A DNA stretch of 64,000 nucleotides, from NCBI GenBank assembly GCA_905215505.1, contig CAJMPU010000014.1, forward strand, positions 4,349 through 68,348. The letters run 5' to 3'. Positions within the stretch are counted from its first letter, which is position 1; every line of letters starts with the position of its first letter. The translations under genes and the position numbers were made by a program. The notes below the pieces were generated by a model. The model made no database searches, was not told the DNA's origin, and saw only the letters and a list, made by a program, of their open reading frames with translations. Below, piece by piece: positions 16,636-24,404 of the stretch. This stretch comes from an uncultured bacterium. Lineage in GTDB: Bacteria > Actinomycetota > Coriobacteriia > Coriobacteriales > Coriobacteriaceae.

Positions 16636-17850
16636 CTAGCAAGTCGGGTACTCGCCCTCCCAGACGATGCGACGGTACTGATCCGGATCGGTGTCGCCCT
16701 CGGTGGAGAAGCAGAGCACGGAGCTCGTCTTGTCCAGGCCGATGAGCTCCTTGAGCTCGGCGTACTCGGGGTCGAGCATGAGGGTCTCGACCAGACCGGT
16801 GGTCACTGCGCCGGACTCGCCGGAGATGACGCGCGGGTCGCCCTTCTCGGGAGCGCCCAGGGTGCGCATGCCGCGAGCGGTGACCCAGTCGGGGCAGGAC
16901 ACGAAGGCGGTGGTGTGGTTGCGCAGGATATCCCAGCCCAAGATGTTGGGCTCGCCGCAGCACAGGCCGGCCATGATGGAGGGCATGTCACCGTCCACGA
17001 TGCGCGGATCTCCGTCGCCGGCGGCAGCGCCCTTGTACAGGCAGGCGGCCGGTGCGCACTCAACCACGACGAAGGTGGGCGGGTTATCGGGATACAGGTT
17101 GGTGAAGTAGCCCACCACGGCGCCGGCGAGCGAGCCTACGCCAGCCTGGACAAAGACGTGCGTCGGGCGGTTGATAGCCATCTCGCGCAGCTGCTCGGCA
17201 GCCTCGGAAGCCATGGTGCCGTAACCCTCCATGATCCAGGACGGGATCTTCTCGTAGCCCTCCCAGGCGGTGTCCTGAACGATGACGCCGCGCTCGCAGG
17301 CGTCGGCCTCGGCGGCGGCCATGCGCACGCACTCGTCGTAGTTGACCTCTTCGATGGTCACCGTGGCGCCCTCGGCGGCAATGTTATCGAAGCGGGGCTT
17401 GGTGGAACCCTTGGGCATGTGCACGACGGCCTTCTGGCCCAGCTTGTTGGCAGCCCATGCCACGCCGCGGCCATGGTTGCCGTCGGTGGCGGTAAAGAAG
17501 GTGGCCTGGCCAAAGTCCTTGGCAAGCTGATCGGAGGTCAGGTAATCGAAGGTGCACTCGGCAACGTCCTTGCCGGTCTCGTCGGCAATGTAGTTGGCCA
17601 TGGCAAACGATCCGCCCAGGACCTTAAAGGCGTTGAGGCCAAAGCGATAGCTCTCGTCCTTAACGCACAGGTTGGACAGGCCTAGGCGCGCGGCCTGGCC
17701 ATCCAGGCGGGCAAGCGGAGTGACGGTGTACTGGGGGAACGACTGGTGGAAGGCGCGGGCCTTCTTCACGTGGTCGAGGCTCATGATTCCCAAGTGCTTG
17801 TCATCGCTCTTGGGCATCGTGTTGCCCGCCCACTGGATCTTATCGGCCAT
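16636..17850 (-). CDS. dpaL: Diaminopropionate ammonia-lyase
   Basis: A PLP-dependent enzyme (404 residues; YgeX in E. coli) converting 2,3-diaminopropionate to pyruvate and two ammonia. The PLP lysine is Lys76 in the motif SYRFGLNAFKVLGG, and ATDGNHGRGVAW fits the cofactor-contacting Asn loop. In anaerobic urate degradation diaminopropionate is a proposed intermediate, which links this enzyme to the cluster. An AAGGAG site precedes the ATG. The gene is divergent from a YheO-type regulator with two palindromic operators between them. Confidence 0.96.
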   Translation of the reverse strand: MADKIQWAGNTMPKSDDKHLGIMSLDHVKKARAFHQSFPQYTVTPLARLDGQAARLGLSNLCVKDESYRFGLNAFKVLGGSFAMANYIADETGKDVAECTFDYLTSDQLAKDFGQATFFTATDGNHGRGVAWAANKLGQKAVVHMPKGSTKPRFDNIAAEGATVTIEEVNYDECVRMAAAEADACERGVIVQDTAWEGYEKIPSWIMEGYGTMASEAAEQLREMAINRPTHVFVQAGVGSLAGAVVGYFTNLYPDNPPTFVVVECAPAACLYKGAAAGDGDPRIVDGDMPSIMAGLCCGEPNILGWDILRNHTTAFVSCPDWVTARGMRTLGAPEKGDPRVISGESGAVTTGLVETLMLDPEYAELKELIGLDKTSSVLCFSTEGDTDPDQYRRIVWEGEYPTC

Positions 17851-17942
17851 ACGGTGAACTCCTTAAGTTCTCTCTTGCCGGCCCCCGCATACGCGTTTCA
17901 GCCCGATCCCATTCACACGGCTGAACTTTTATGTGGATGCCA

Positions 17943-17957
17943 AACAAAAAGTTTGTT
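17943..17957. promoter_or_regulatory. Palindromic operator 1 upstream of dpaL
   Basis: AACAAA-AAG-TTTGTT is a perfect 6-3-6 dyad about 92 nt upstream of the dpaL ATG. An identical dyad is centred 51 bp away (17994-18008). The spacing is close to five helical turns, as expected for cooperative binding by the adjacent regulator. Confidence 0.65.
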
Positions 17958-17993
17958 AGCACTGTTCTATCACACTTTTTGATTGGAAAACCT

Positions 17994-18008
17994 AACAAAT
18001 TGTTTGTT
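17994..18008. promoter_or_regulatory. Palindromic operator 2 in the dpaL/regulator intergenic region
   Basis: AACAAA-TTG-TTTGTT repeats the same 6-3-6 dyad as operator 1. The region 17851-18127 is clearly AT-richer than its surroundings and contains the divergent promoters, whose hexamers I could not assign with confidence. Confidence 0.65.
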
Positions 18009-18127
18009 GCCGTAATCGGTACCTTTTCGCCGCCGAACGGTCACATAACACAGCGACGCTTTCGTTATTTGCGAACAAGTGGGGTTTATGGCACAGTGAG
18101 CCCAAACTAATTTTTAGGAAGGCACCC

Positions 18128-18781
18128 ATGACCCCCGCACAGATTGAGTTCTACAAGCGCCTTGCACACGGCCTGGCGCTCCAATTTGGCCCCAACTGCG
18201 AAGTCGTCGTCCACGACCTGGAGACCGAGGACGTGGACCGCTCCATCGTAGTGATCGAAAACGGCCACGTTAGCGGGCGCAAACTGGGTGACGGCCCCAG
18301 CCATATTGTGCTTGAATCCATGCACGAGGGCACCGCCGACGTGCACGACCGCGAGCCGTACCTCACCAAAACCGCCGATGGCAAGCTGCTCAAGTCCTCG
18401 ACCATCTTTATCCGCAACGACGAGGGCAAGCCCGTCGGCATTTTGGGCATCAACTTTGACATTACGCTTATGAAGGCTTTTGAGCGTTCGCTCGACGCCT
18501 TTACCGGCACCGGCGGCACGGGCTACACCGAGCCCGAGCCCATTACCAAGAACATCGGCGACCTGCTCGAGGACCTGCTGCACGAGTGCGAGCAGTTTGT
18601 GGGCAAGCCCGCGGCGCTCATGACCAAAGACGAGCGCATTCGTGCCATTGGCTACCTCGACCGTCGCGGCGCCTTCCTCATTTCCAAGTCGAGCGAACGC
18701 GCCTGCGAGTTCTTTGGCATCTCCAAGTACAGCTTCTATAGCTACCTCAATGAGGCCAAGGCGGCAGCAGGCGACAAGTAG
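18128..18781 (+). CDS. YheO-type PAS/helix-turn-helix transcriptional regulator
   Basis: This 217-residue protein has an N-terminal YheO-like PAS domain (about residues 10-120, with VVVHDLETEDVDRSIVVIENG and VGILGINFDITLM) and a C-terminal HTH of the HTH_22 type (about 165-212, RIRAIGYLDRRGAFLISKSSERAC). Related regulators (DauR type) sense small metabolites near amino-acid lyase genes. Its position divergent from dpaL suggests control of dpaL and the ygeY-ygeW genes, probably through the two dyads. A paralogue is at 34130-34786. Confidence 0.88.
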   Translation: MTPAQIEFYKRLAHGLALQFGPNCEVVVHDLETEDVDRSIVVIENGHVSGRKLGDGPSHIVLESMHEGTADVHDREPYLTKTADGKLLKSSTIFIRNDEGKPVGILGINFDITLMKAFERSLDAFTGTGGTGYTEPEPITKNIGDLLEDLLHECEQFVGKPAALMTKDERIRAIGYLDRRGAFLISKSSERACEFFGISKYSFYSYLNEAKAAAGDK

Positions 18782-18904
18782 GCACTCGCCTGGATTGCCC
18801 CTCCCCTTTTGGGCGCGAGTTCTGGAAAGCATGAATCCAAGACCGAGCCGCTTGGAAAGTTCCATATAATCGATGTCATTAGTATTTCGGAAGGATGGAA
18901 CAGA

Positions 18905-19879
18905 ATGGCGTTGAGCAAGGCATCATGCACCGGTCGCGGATTGATTCCGGCAATTGGTGGACATGTGCACCGCATGTTCGATGAGGGTGAAGACGACCTG
19001 TTTTCGCTGAGCCTTGACGACGTGATGAATGATCGCCCGTGGACCGCCGACGAACTCATGGGCGGCGGGGCTCGTCCGTCAAGCCTCAATCCCGCACTTG
19101 CGCCTAAGCCCGCATCTGCGCCGACTCCTGCGCAGTCGCCTGTTTCGACGCCCGCACTCACTTCGGCGACCACGCCCGCTCCCCGCCCCGCAAGCGACCC
19201 GTCCGAAACGGCGGCATTTCTCGCTGCAGCGACGCAGGGCAAATCGGCCGACAGCACCGTTATGTACAGCGCCCAGCAGTTGCCTGTTCCTGCGGCACGC
19301 AAGCCTCCGGTCACAAGGCTCGATGAGCCCGTTGCCCATCAGGTTGCCTACGATTCCTGGGCTGCAACCGATCTGGATGAGACCTCTACCGGCATGCCGG
19401 CGCTCGACGTTCCAGTTAACCCGCTTTTTGCCGCCAACACGAGTGCCGCGGACTATGAGAGCGGTACGGCATTTTCCGATTATTCCGATGGCTATGCTGG
19501 CAACGGTCGCATCGAGACCGAGGATTATGGCACCGCATCGAGCGATTATCTCAACGATCCGTACGCTGCCACGCCTGCACCGGAATATGACCCGGAGGCC
19601 GCGTCCGCGCCGGTGTATACCAAAAGCACAGGCGAAGAATGCTTCGCCGATTATTACGCCGAGGAAAAGGCGCTGCGTTTCTCGGAATTTCCGCAGGCAG
19701 TCAAGGTTGCCTTTATCGCCATTGTCATTGCCCTGCTCGGTGTCATTGCGTTTGAGGGATTCCGGCTGTTCTCCGGCCCCACCCAAGCGGAGTCGGAGAC
19801 CCAGCAAAAAGAGGACGATAACGAGTATCTGGACATCAACACCCTCAAGGGCGACCCCAACGACGGGGACGACGAGTAG
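18905..19879 (+). CDS. Single-pass membrane protein with disordered Pro/Ala/Ser-rich region
   Basis: The 324-residue product is not recognisable by family. Residues 1-60 are mixed polar, residues 60-250 are low-complexity (Ala/Pro/Ser/Thr, then Asp/Tyr-rich), and one strong hydrophobic segment AVKVAFIAIVIALLGVIAFE lies near residue 275. An acidic tail of about 35 residues follows. The ATG at 18905 is preceded by GGAAGGATGG. Few basic residues flank the hydrophobic segment, so I cannot assign topology. It converges on the DUF4143 ATPase with 37 nt between stops. Confidence 0.75.
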   Translation: MALSKASCTGRGLIPAIGGHVHRMFDEGEDDLFSLSLDDVMNDRPWTADELMGGGARPSSLNPALAPKPASAPTPAQSPVSTPALTSATTPAPRPASDPSETAAFLAAATQGKSADSTVMYSAQQLPVPAARKPPVTRLDEPVAHQVAYDSWAATDLDETSTGMPALDVPVNPLFAANTSAADYESGTAFSDYSDGYAGNGRIETEDYGTASSDYLNDPYAATPAPEYDPEAASAPVYTKSTGEECFADYYAEEKALRFSEFPQAVKVAFIAIVIALLGVIAFEGFRLFSGPTQAESETQQKEDDNEYLDINTLKGDPNDGDDE

Positions 19880-19916
19880 CGAGGGCTAAGGGAGGGTCGG
19901 AAGAGTCGGCGGCACG

Positions 19917-21239
19917 TTACGGCTCCAAAAGCCCTGCCATAAAGATGGGCAGATACAGCACGTCACCATCGCGGTGAAGATTACATTCCGCAAGTACCAG
20001 GGCGCGATCGATTCCGTAGCCCTTCGTTGCCAGTGCGTTATCGAGCGCCGCGTGGGACTTAAAACTCTTGCCCGATTTGACCTCGATGGCGAGCACTTCC
20101 CCATCGAACGTCTCTTCCACAAAATCGAGCTCACCGACCTTTTTGGACGTAAAGTAGCGCAATCTAAATCCGTGGGCTTTGAGCTCTTGGGCAACGAAGC
20201 CCTCGAATGCCGCCCCCATATTCATGCCAAAGGGGCCTTCTGCCTCCCCATCAAAAACGCCTTGGGCGACCCTTTTGGAATACGACGACATAAGCATTCC
20301 GGTGTCCAAGTAAAACAGCTTAAACAGATTTCGTTGCTCCCCCAATAAAAGGGGTGCCACGGGCGCCGTTACGTTATACACAGGAAGCGCGACACCCGCC
20401 TCCGATAGCCAGAGGAAATGATCTGTCACCTGCGAAAAACGTTTGACACCGTTAATCGATGACAGTTTGAATCGCTTGTTTTTGGAACCGGCCTCGCTGG
20501 GAATCAGATCATAGATATCGCGAATAACCAAGCGCAGCTCGGGCGGAGCGTACTTTGCGATGTCATCGCGATACAGGGCGTGAAGATCGCGGTGGATGTT
20601 TCGAACCTCGTCGACATTGCGCGTCGCCAAGAAGGAATTGACCGCGTCGGGCATGCCTCCCACCACCACATACTGATGGAACAGATCGAGCAAGCGGTCA
20701 TACAGATAGCCGGGAAGCTCCCCCTCATTCTTTAGACAGCCCCTGAGCATGTCAAACACGCTGGCACCAACGCCATTTGCCCAGCAAAACTCCTCAAAGT
20801 CGAGCGGGTACATCTGGACCTGCTCGACATACCCCACCGGCAGGGAATCGATGCCCTCGAGCTCAACGCCAAGGAGCGATCCGGTAAGGATGTATCGAAA
20901 GTCGCCGCGCTGGACCAGATATTTGATAAACGTCACCACGTTGGGGCATCGCTGCACCTCGTCGATAACCACAACGGTCTTGTTCGCAACCATCGGCTGC
21001 GTTGCAGCAATAGACATACGCATAAGCAGATCATCCGCACTTTTCGCCGCCAAAAACGAATCGCGCACGGACGCGTCGGCGATAAGGTCGAACGTCACGA
21101 CATTTTCGAACGATTCATTTGCAAAGACGTTGACCAAATATGACTTTCCTACCTGTCGGGCGCCCTTGACCAAAAGAGCCTTGTTAGGCGACGAGGCAAG
21201 CCAAGATTCAAACTGTGCTTTCGCTTTTCTCTGTAGCAT
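19917..21239 (-). CDS. AAA-family ATPase with C-terminal DUF4143 domain
   Basis: The 440-residue protein has an N-terminal AAA_14 ATPase (Walker A GARQVGKS near residue 26, Walker B VVVIDEVQRCP near residue 88, sensor motif ILTGS) and a C-terminal DUF4143 domain (about residues 195-390). The latter carries a nuclease-like segment with VGELDFVEE and AIEVKSGK. Such proteins are common in gut actinobacteria and archaea; their function is not established. The ATG at 21239 has AGGGGTG upstream. Four 33-bp direct repeats lie immediately 5'. Confidence 0.9.
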   Translation of the reverse strand: MLQRKAKAQFESWLASSPNKALLVKGARQVGKSYLVNVFANESFENVVTFDLIADASVRDSFLAAKSADDLLMRMSIAATQPMVANKTVVVIDEVQRCPNVVTFIKYLVQRGDFRYILTGSLLGVELEGIDSLPVGYVEQVQMYPLDFEEFCWANGVGASVFDMLRGCLKNEGELPGYLYDRLLDLFHQYVVVGGMPDAVNSFLATRNVDEVRNIHRDLHALYRDDIAKYAPPELRLVIRDIYDLIPSEAGSKNKRFKLSSINGVKRFSQVTDHFLWLSEAGVALPVYNVTAPVAPLLLGEQRNLFKLFYLDTGMLMSSYSKRVAQGVFDGEAEGPFGMNMGAAFEGFVAQELKAHGFRLRYFTSKKVGELDFVEETFDGEVLAIEVKSGKSFKSHAALDNALATKGYGIDRALVLAECNLHRDGDVLYLPIFMAGLLEP

Positions 21240-21278
21240 AAGCGCACCCCTTATTACGTGCTGTTTTAGCATTAGGAT

Positions 21279-21390
21279 ACACTTTTCCGTGGTTGCTAGA
21301 TGCTCATTTCGACACTTTTTCGAGATTTTGAAGTGTGTATTACGATACTTTTCCGTACTTTTACACGGGATATTTCGACACTTTTTCGGA
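21279..21390. repeat. 33-bp iterons upstream of the DUF4143 ATPase
   Basis: The motif ACACTTTTTCG (variants ACACTTTTCCG, ATACTTTTCCG) starts at 21279, 21312, 21345 and 21378, exactly 33 bp apart, and is usually preceded by TTTCG or TACG. The repeats lie 40-150 nt upstream of the ATPase start. A period of about three helical turns places all copies on the same DNA face. Confidence 0.8.
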
Positions 21391-21607
21391 TTTAAGCCTA
21401 ACAGCAGCCGGCGAAATCAAGCGCCGTCTGCACATCATTTCGCAGGCGGCGCTTGATTTGTGTCCGCGCGCGCTGATAGACTCCATCGTGCCAGCAAGGA
21501 GCGGGCGCGTTTTATCCAGAGTCGGGGTAGAGAGTTGGCTCCACGATCCCGACGCCAACCGGCCAAGAGGCACGGTGGCCCTGCCAACATCGATGAAAGG
21601 AGTCCGT

Positions 21608-22030
21608 ATGGACAATTTCTCCGTGCGCAGTGAGCGCAACTTCCACAACCTGGTAGCCAAGCCAAAACGAATGCATCTTCTGGACAAGCCGAACGGCTAT
21701 GCCTCGGCCATGGTCAAGAGCAGCCTCTCCCACCAGATGCGCTTTACCGTGCAGGTGCTCGAGGAAGAGCTCTGCGTTGCCGGCGACCCGCACGTGCTAC
21801 AGATCAAGCTGCTCGGAGACGACTCGCGCGAGTCGTCCAGCTGGAAGCTCTTTGCCGACGGCTCGTGCGTCGCAAGCGGCTCGGGTGACTTTGCCCGTGA
21901 GTGCTTCTGCGAGGGCGCCGAGGTGTTTTTGGACTTGTGTCGTGATGCCGTCGAGGCTGCCAAGCTGCACCAGTGGAGCCAGAGGGAGTATGAGCTGCTG
22001 AGTGCCGCGCGCGGGATTGCGGGGGTGTAA
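21608..22030 (+). CDS. Hypothetical protein
   Basis: A 140-residue protein starting MDNFSVRSERNFHNLV, with AAAGGAG 7 nt upstream of the ATG. No family is recognised. It has a predicted mixed alpha/beta pattern without signal peptide or membrane segment, and a C-terminal helical region (AEVFLDLCRDAVEAAKLHQW). Codon use resembles core genes. The downstream 22031-22600 holds no gene I can support. Confidence 0.6.
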   Translation: MDNFSVRSERNFHNLVAKPKRMHLLDKPNGYASAMVKSSLSHQMRFTVQVLEEELCVAGDPHVLQIKLLGDDSRESSSWKLFADGSCVASGSGDFARECFCEGAEVFLDLCRDAVEAAKLHQWSQREYELLSAARGIAGV

Positions 22031-22513
22031 ACAGGCGGAGCGCTCCTGAAGCCTTATTCCACACGATCGGGTGTACTCATCTGCAACTCGACTTGCTACC
22101 AGATGGTGCAATCACGTTCCACGTCGGTTAAGCCAGACCCCGGCCGGTCGTTGGCAAGTGAAACAACATCTCCCACCCATAGGCCTCTAAGACCGACCGT
22201 CCACTATAATCCAAGCGGTTAGCGTCTCCCAAAATCGCCATGGACACGTCTTCCAAGATGCCCTCTCAACTGTGCAGAAATAACAGCCGCCCATACGGTC
22301 GATGTGCTCCTTGCACGTCTCGCTGACCACGCAACGATGGAAAACAGGTTCCTGGACGGATGACCCCTGAGGGGATGCATGAAATCGGCATCGAGGCCAT
22401 CGTCTGTCGAACAATACCTGCCCATACCTTTAAAACATGAGAACAAGACGCCGGCGTCGGTATCGTTTTCAATTCAGTTTAAAACTGAGGAGATTCAGGA
22501 GCCAGCCGAATAA

Positions 22514-22560
22514 ACTAAGACTCACTTAGTAATTGCTAAATTTCTGACTGGGTATATAAT
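22514..22560 (+). promoter_or_regulatory. Promoter and dyad of the XRE cassette
   Basis: TTGCTA (22533-22538) and TATAAT (22555-22560) are separated by 16 nt and lie 43 nt ahead of the XRE gene. Directly upstream of the -35 is the perfect dyad ACTAAG-ACTCA-CTTAGT (22514-22530), and a second partial dyad AGTAA...TTACT follows the -10. This fits autoregulation by the HTH protein. The rest of 22031-22513 shows only short minus-strand frames without ribosome sites. Confidence 0.65.
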
Positions 22561-22602
22561 ATCTGACAGTAATAAGGATTCTTTACTATATGTGAGGCAG
22601 AA

Positions 22603-23058
22603 ATGACTTCAACGGATGATGAACTAGTCAGCAGGCTCCAAGCTCACCTGTCAACCATTCGCAAGGCGGCGGGCTGGAGTGGCGAACGGCTTGCGAACGA
22701 ACTAGGCATAACAAAGCAAACCGTCAGCAGCCTTGAGACGGGTAAAACGCAGATGACGAAGATGCACTATCTCGCCATCAGGGCGGTATTCAACAACGAA
22801 ATCGCCGTCAGCGGAAACGAGGATCTGGCAAAAATAATTCAGCTATTCGTTGACCAACCAGTAGCACCCAAACTAGAGAAGATGCAAAATGCCCTTAAAG
22901 AAGGGGATGAGAAGGGGACACAACAAGAGGCAGCTACTAAGCAGAGCGCCATAGTTGGAGCAACCGCTCTCACCGCCGCCCTAATCCCCGCTTCATCGGC
23001 ATTGATTCCGGCATTGGGCTCTCTTGCATATCAACTTGCAAAATCAATCAAGAAATGA
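22603..23058 (+). CDS. XRE-family HTH protein with hydrophobic C-terminus
   Basis: A 151-residue protein. An XRE/Cro helix-turn-helix spans about residues 10-65 (LSTIRKAAGWSGERLANELGITKQTVSSLE). A charged linker follows, then a hydrophobic segment near residues 120-145 (SAIVGATALTAALIPASSAL), suggesting membrane association. It is the first gene of a three-gene, AT-richer cassette and is followed after 12 nt by a membrane protein. Its own promoter carries a dyad, so it is probably autoregulatory. Confidence 0.8.
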   Translation: MTSTDDELVSRLQAHLSTIRKAAGWSGERLANELGITKQTVSSLETGKTQMTKMHYLAIRAVFNNEIAVSGNEDLAKIIQLFVDQPVAPKLEKMQNALKEGDEKGTQQEAATKQSAIVGATALTAALIPASSALIPALGSLAYQLAKSIKK

Positions 23059-23070
23059 GGTGTACAGAAA

Positions 23071-23598
23071 TTGGAGTCGGAAAACACTGATCTGCCCGCA
23101 AAGAACAAAGGCCTCGTGTGGCTCGAGCAGCACAAAGTCCAGATTGGCATCGGTGTATTTGTGGCAATCAGTTCAATCGTTAGCATTACGATTGCCGCGA
23201 AAACGGGCCATACGCCTAAATTCAAAACTATTTGCAACGGCGCAGACAAAGGTGTTGCCACGATTGCTAAGGCAGCAGAAAAGGCCTCCTTGCCAGTGGT
23301 CAACCTTACCGGAGTCAAGAAGACTGCAACGGGACTCGGACATGACTTGCTTCTTTCGAATCAGGCAGTTAACAAGCGTCTCGTCTCCAGCGGAATGATG
23401 ACAAAAGAGCCCTGGGGTTACAAGCTCACAGAAGTCGGCAAACTCTTTGGGAAAGAAACAGTCAAAGTAACGCGCGCCGGTTATACCTTCTCAAATATCG
23501 AATGGGATGAAGCGGTTGTCCCGTTTGTTTTTACTTCCGACGAACTTGCGAGCATTAACGCCAAAAAAACTCACATTGCGCAAGTCATAGCCCAGTAG
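23071..23598 (+). CDS. Membrane-anchored protein of the XRE cassette, unknown function
   Basis: The 175-residue protein starts at a TTG with GAGGTG upstream. A transmembrane segment lies at about residues 24-42 (VQIGIGVFVAISSIVSITI). The C-terminal half (SNQAVNKRLVSSGMMTK...GYKLTEVGKLFGK) resembles the 'aNk.L...G...y.lTe.Gk' pattern of phage antirepressor-like domains; that is a weak visual match only. It is tightly linked to the XRE gene. Confidence 0.65.
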   Translation: MESENTDLPAKNKGLVWLEQHKVQIGIGVFVAISSIVSITIAAKTGHTPKFKTICNGADKGVATIAKAAEKASLPVVNLTGVKKTATGLGHDLLLSNQAVNKRLVSSGMMTKEPWGYKLTEVGKLFGKETVKVTRAGYTFSNIEWDEAVVPFVFTSDELASINAKKTHIAQVIAQ

Positions 23599-23649
23599 TC
23601 AAATCTGATACACCGTGCGCCCCGCGTACGCAAACGAAAAGGAGACACC

Positions 23650-23868
23650 ATGGTCATATACAGAACTCAAGAATGGAACGGATACGGAAAGCAAAACTAC
23701 TACTGGAATGAATACCGCCGTGAGGGCGACACGGTTGTCAAATACAAGTGTAATAGGCGCAAGTTCTTCGATGGGGACGAAAGCAACTGGGAAGAAAGCG
23801 AGCATGAAGAAGATTCGTGGAGCATTGACGATCCCAATATGCCCGATTGGCTGAACGGCTACCTCTAA
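23650..23868 (+). CDS. Small acidic, aromatic-rich protein of the XRE cassette
   Basis: A 72-residue protein, MVIYRTQEWNGYGKQNYYWN..., rich in Tyr, Trp, Asp and Glu, with no recognised family. The ATG has GGAG 5 nt upstream. It follows the membrane protein after 51 nt and is closed by a strong terminator, so it is probably the last gene of the cassette. Size and charge would suit an antitoxin-, immunity- or inhibitor-like partner, but nothing proves this. Confidence 0.6.
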   Translation: MVIYRTQEWNGYGKQNYYWNEYRREGDTVVKYKCNRRKFFDGDESNWEESEHEEDSWSIDDPNMPDWLNGYL

Positions 23869-23892
23869 TAACTATTAACTAGCAGCCCTTGA

Positions 23893-23924
23893 AAGCCCCA
23901 CTTCCCACAGGGAACGTGGGGCTT
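23893..23924 (+). terminator. Terminator of the XRE cassette
   Basis: AAGCCCCAC and GTGGGGCTT form a perfect 9-bp stem around a 14-nt loop, 24 nt past the stop codon of the small protein. Only a short T-containing tail follows. Confidence 0.75.
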
Positions 23925-23970
23925 GATATTGCCCTCCTGTCCGAAAGCACTTTCCATCTCAGCTTTCAAT

Positions 23971-24130
23971 CTAGGCAACCACAATGGTATGGGCCATGGC
24001 CGTCAGTTCACCAATCTCAATAAACCTGTCTTTTGTAATGCGATTGACCAATGCGCCGACTCTCTGGTCGGTCGCATCGACATCACAAGCGATGCGCAGC
24101 CCGGGAGAGCCGCCAAAAGCAGCTGCTTGT
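23971..24130 (-). pseudogene. Possible C-terminal gene remnant
   Basis: On the minus strand about 50 codons end in ...ITKDRFIEIGELTAMAHTIVVA followed by a stop, and look protein-like (DVDATDQRVGALVNRI). Upstream of them the frame runs into palindromic repeat sequence (24153-24300), so no complete gene remains. I do not recognise the family. It may be the tail of a gene destroyed by the repeat, or chance. Confidence 0.3.
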
Positions 24131-24152
24131 CTGATGCACAAAAGCGCAGAAA

Positions 24153-24300
24153 CCCGCATCCCGAATATGGTGGGATGCGGGCACGGACAATCGTGTGTCC
24201 CATTCCAGGCGCGGATTCTGGGATGCAATCTCCGCCGAGGGCTCCAAGGGGAAAGCGCATCCCATTCTGAGCGCCTATTCCGGGACACAGTTTCCGCTCC
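24153..24300. repeat. Palindromic repeat cluster with GGGATGC motifs
   Basis: A perfect 10-bp stem CCCGCATCCC/GGGATGCGGG (24153-24181) is followed by a longer imperfect inverted repeat (about 24188-24233 with 24252-24300). In the longer pair TGTGTCCC..GGCGC..ATTCTGGGATGC and its complement recur. The whole block is non-coding and looks like a dispersed chromosomal repeat inserted between the XRE cassette and xdh. Confidence 0.65.
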
Positions 24301-24308
24301 AAACAAAA

Positions 24309-24336
24309 GGCCCCGGCTCGCGATGGAGCCGGGGCC
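24309..24336 (-). terminator. Terminator of the xdh operon
   Basis: GGCCCCGGCTC and GAGCCGGGGCC form a perfect 11-bp stem with loop GCGATG. On the minus strand it is followed by TTTTGTTT, a typical U-tract. It ends the ygfK-ferredoxin-xdh unit about 70 nt after the xdh stop. Confidence 0.9.
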
Positions 24337-24404
24337 AAAGGCACAGCATATGCAGTTGATGGTGAGCGCGAACAGCCCGTCAGAAATGCCATCCGCGCTC
24401 TACC

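Noticed and set aside
22187..22472. Minus-strand open frames of 68-75 codons
   Set aside because: Three overlapping frames, no ribosome site, no recognisable motif; the region is treated as intergenic.
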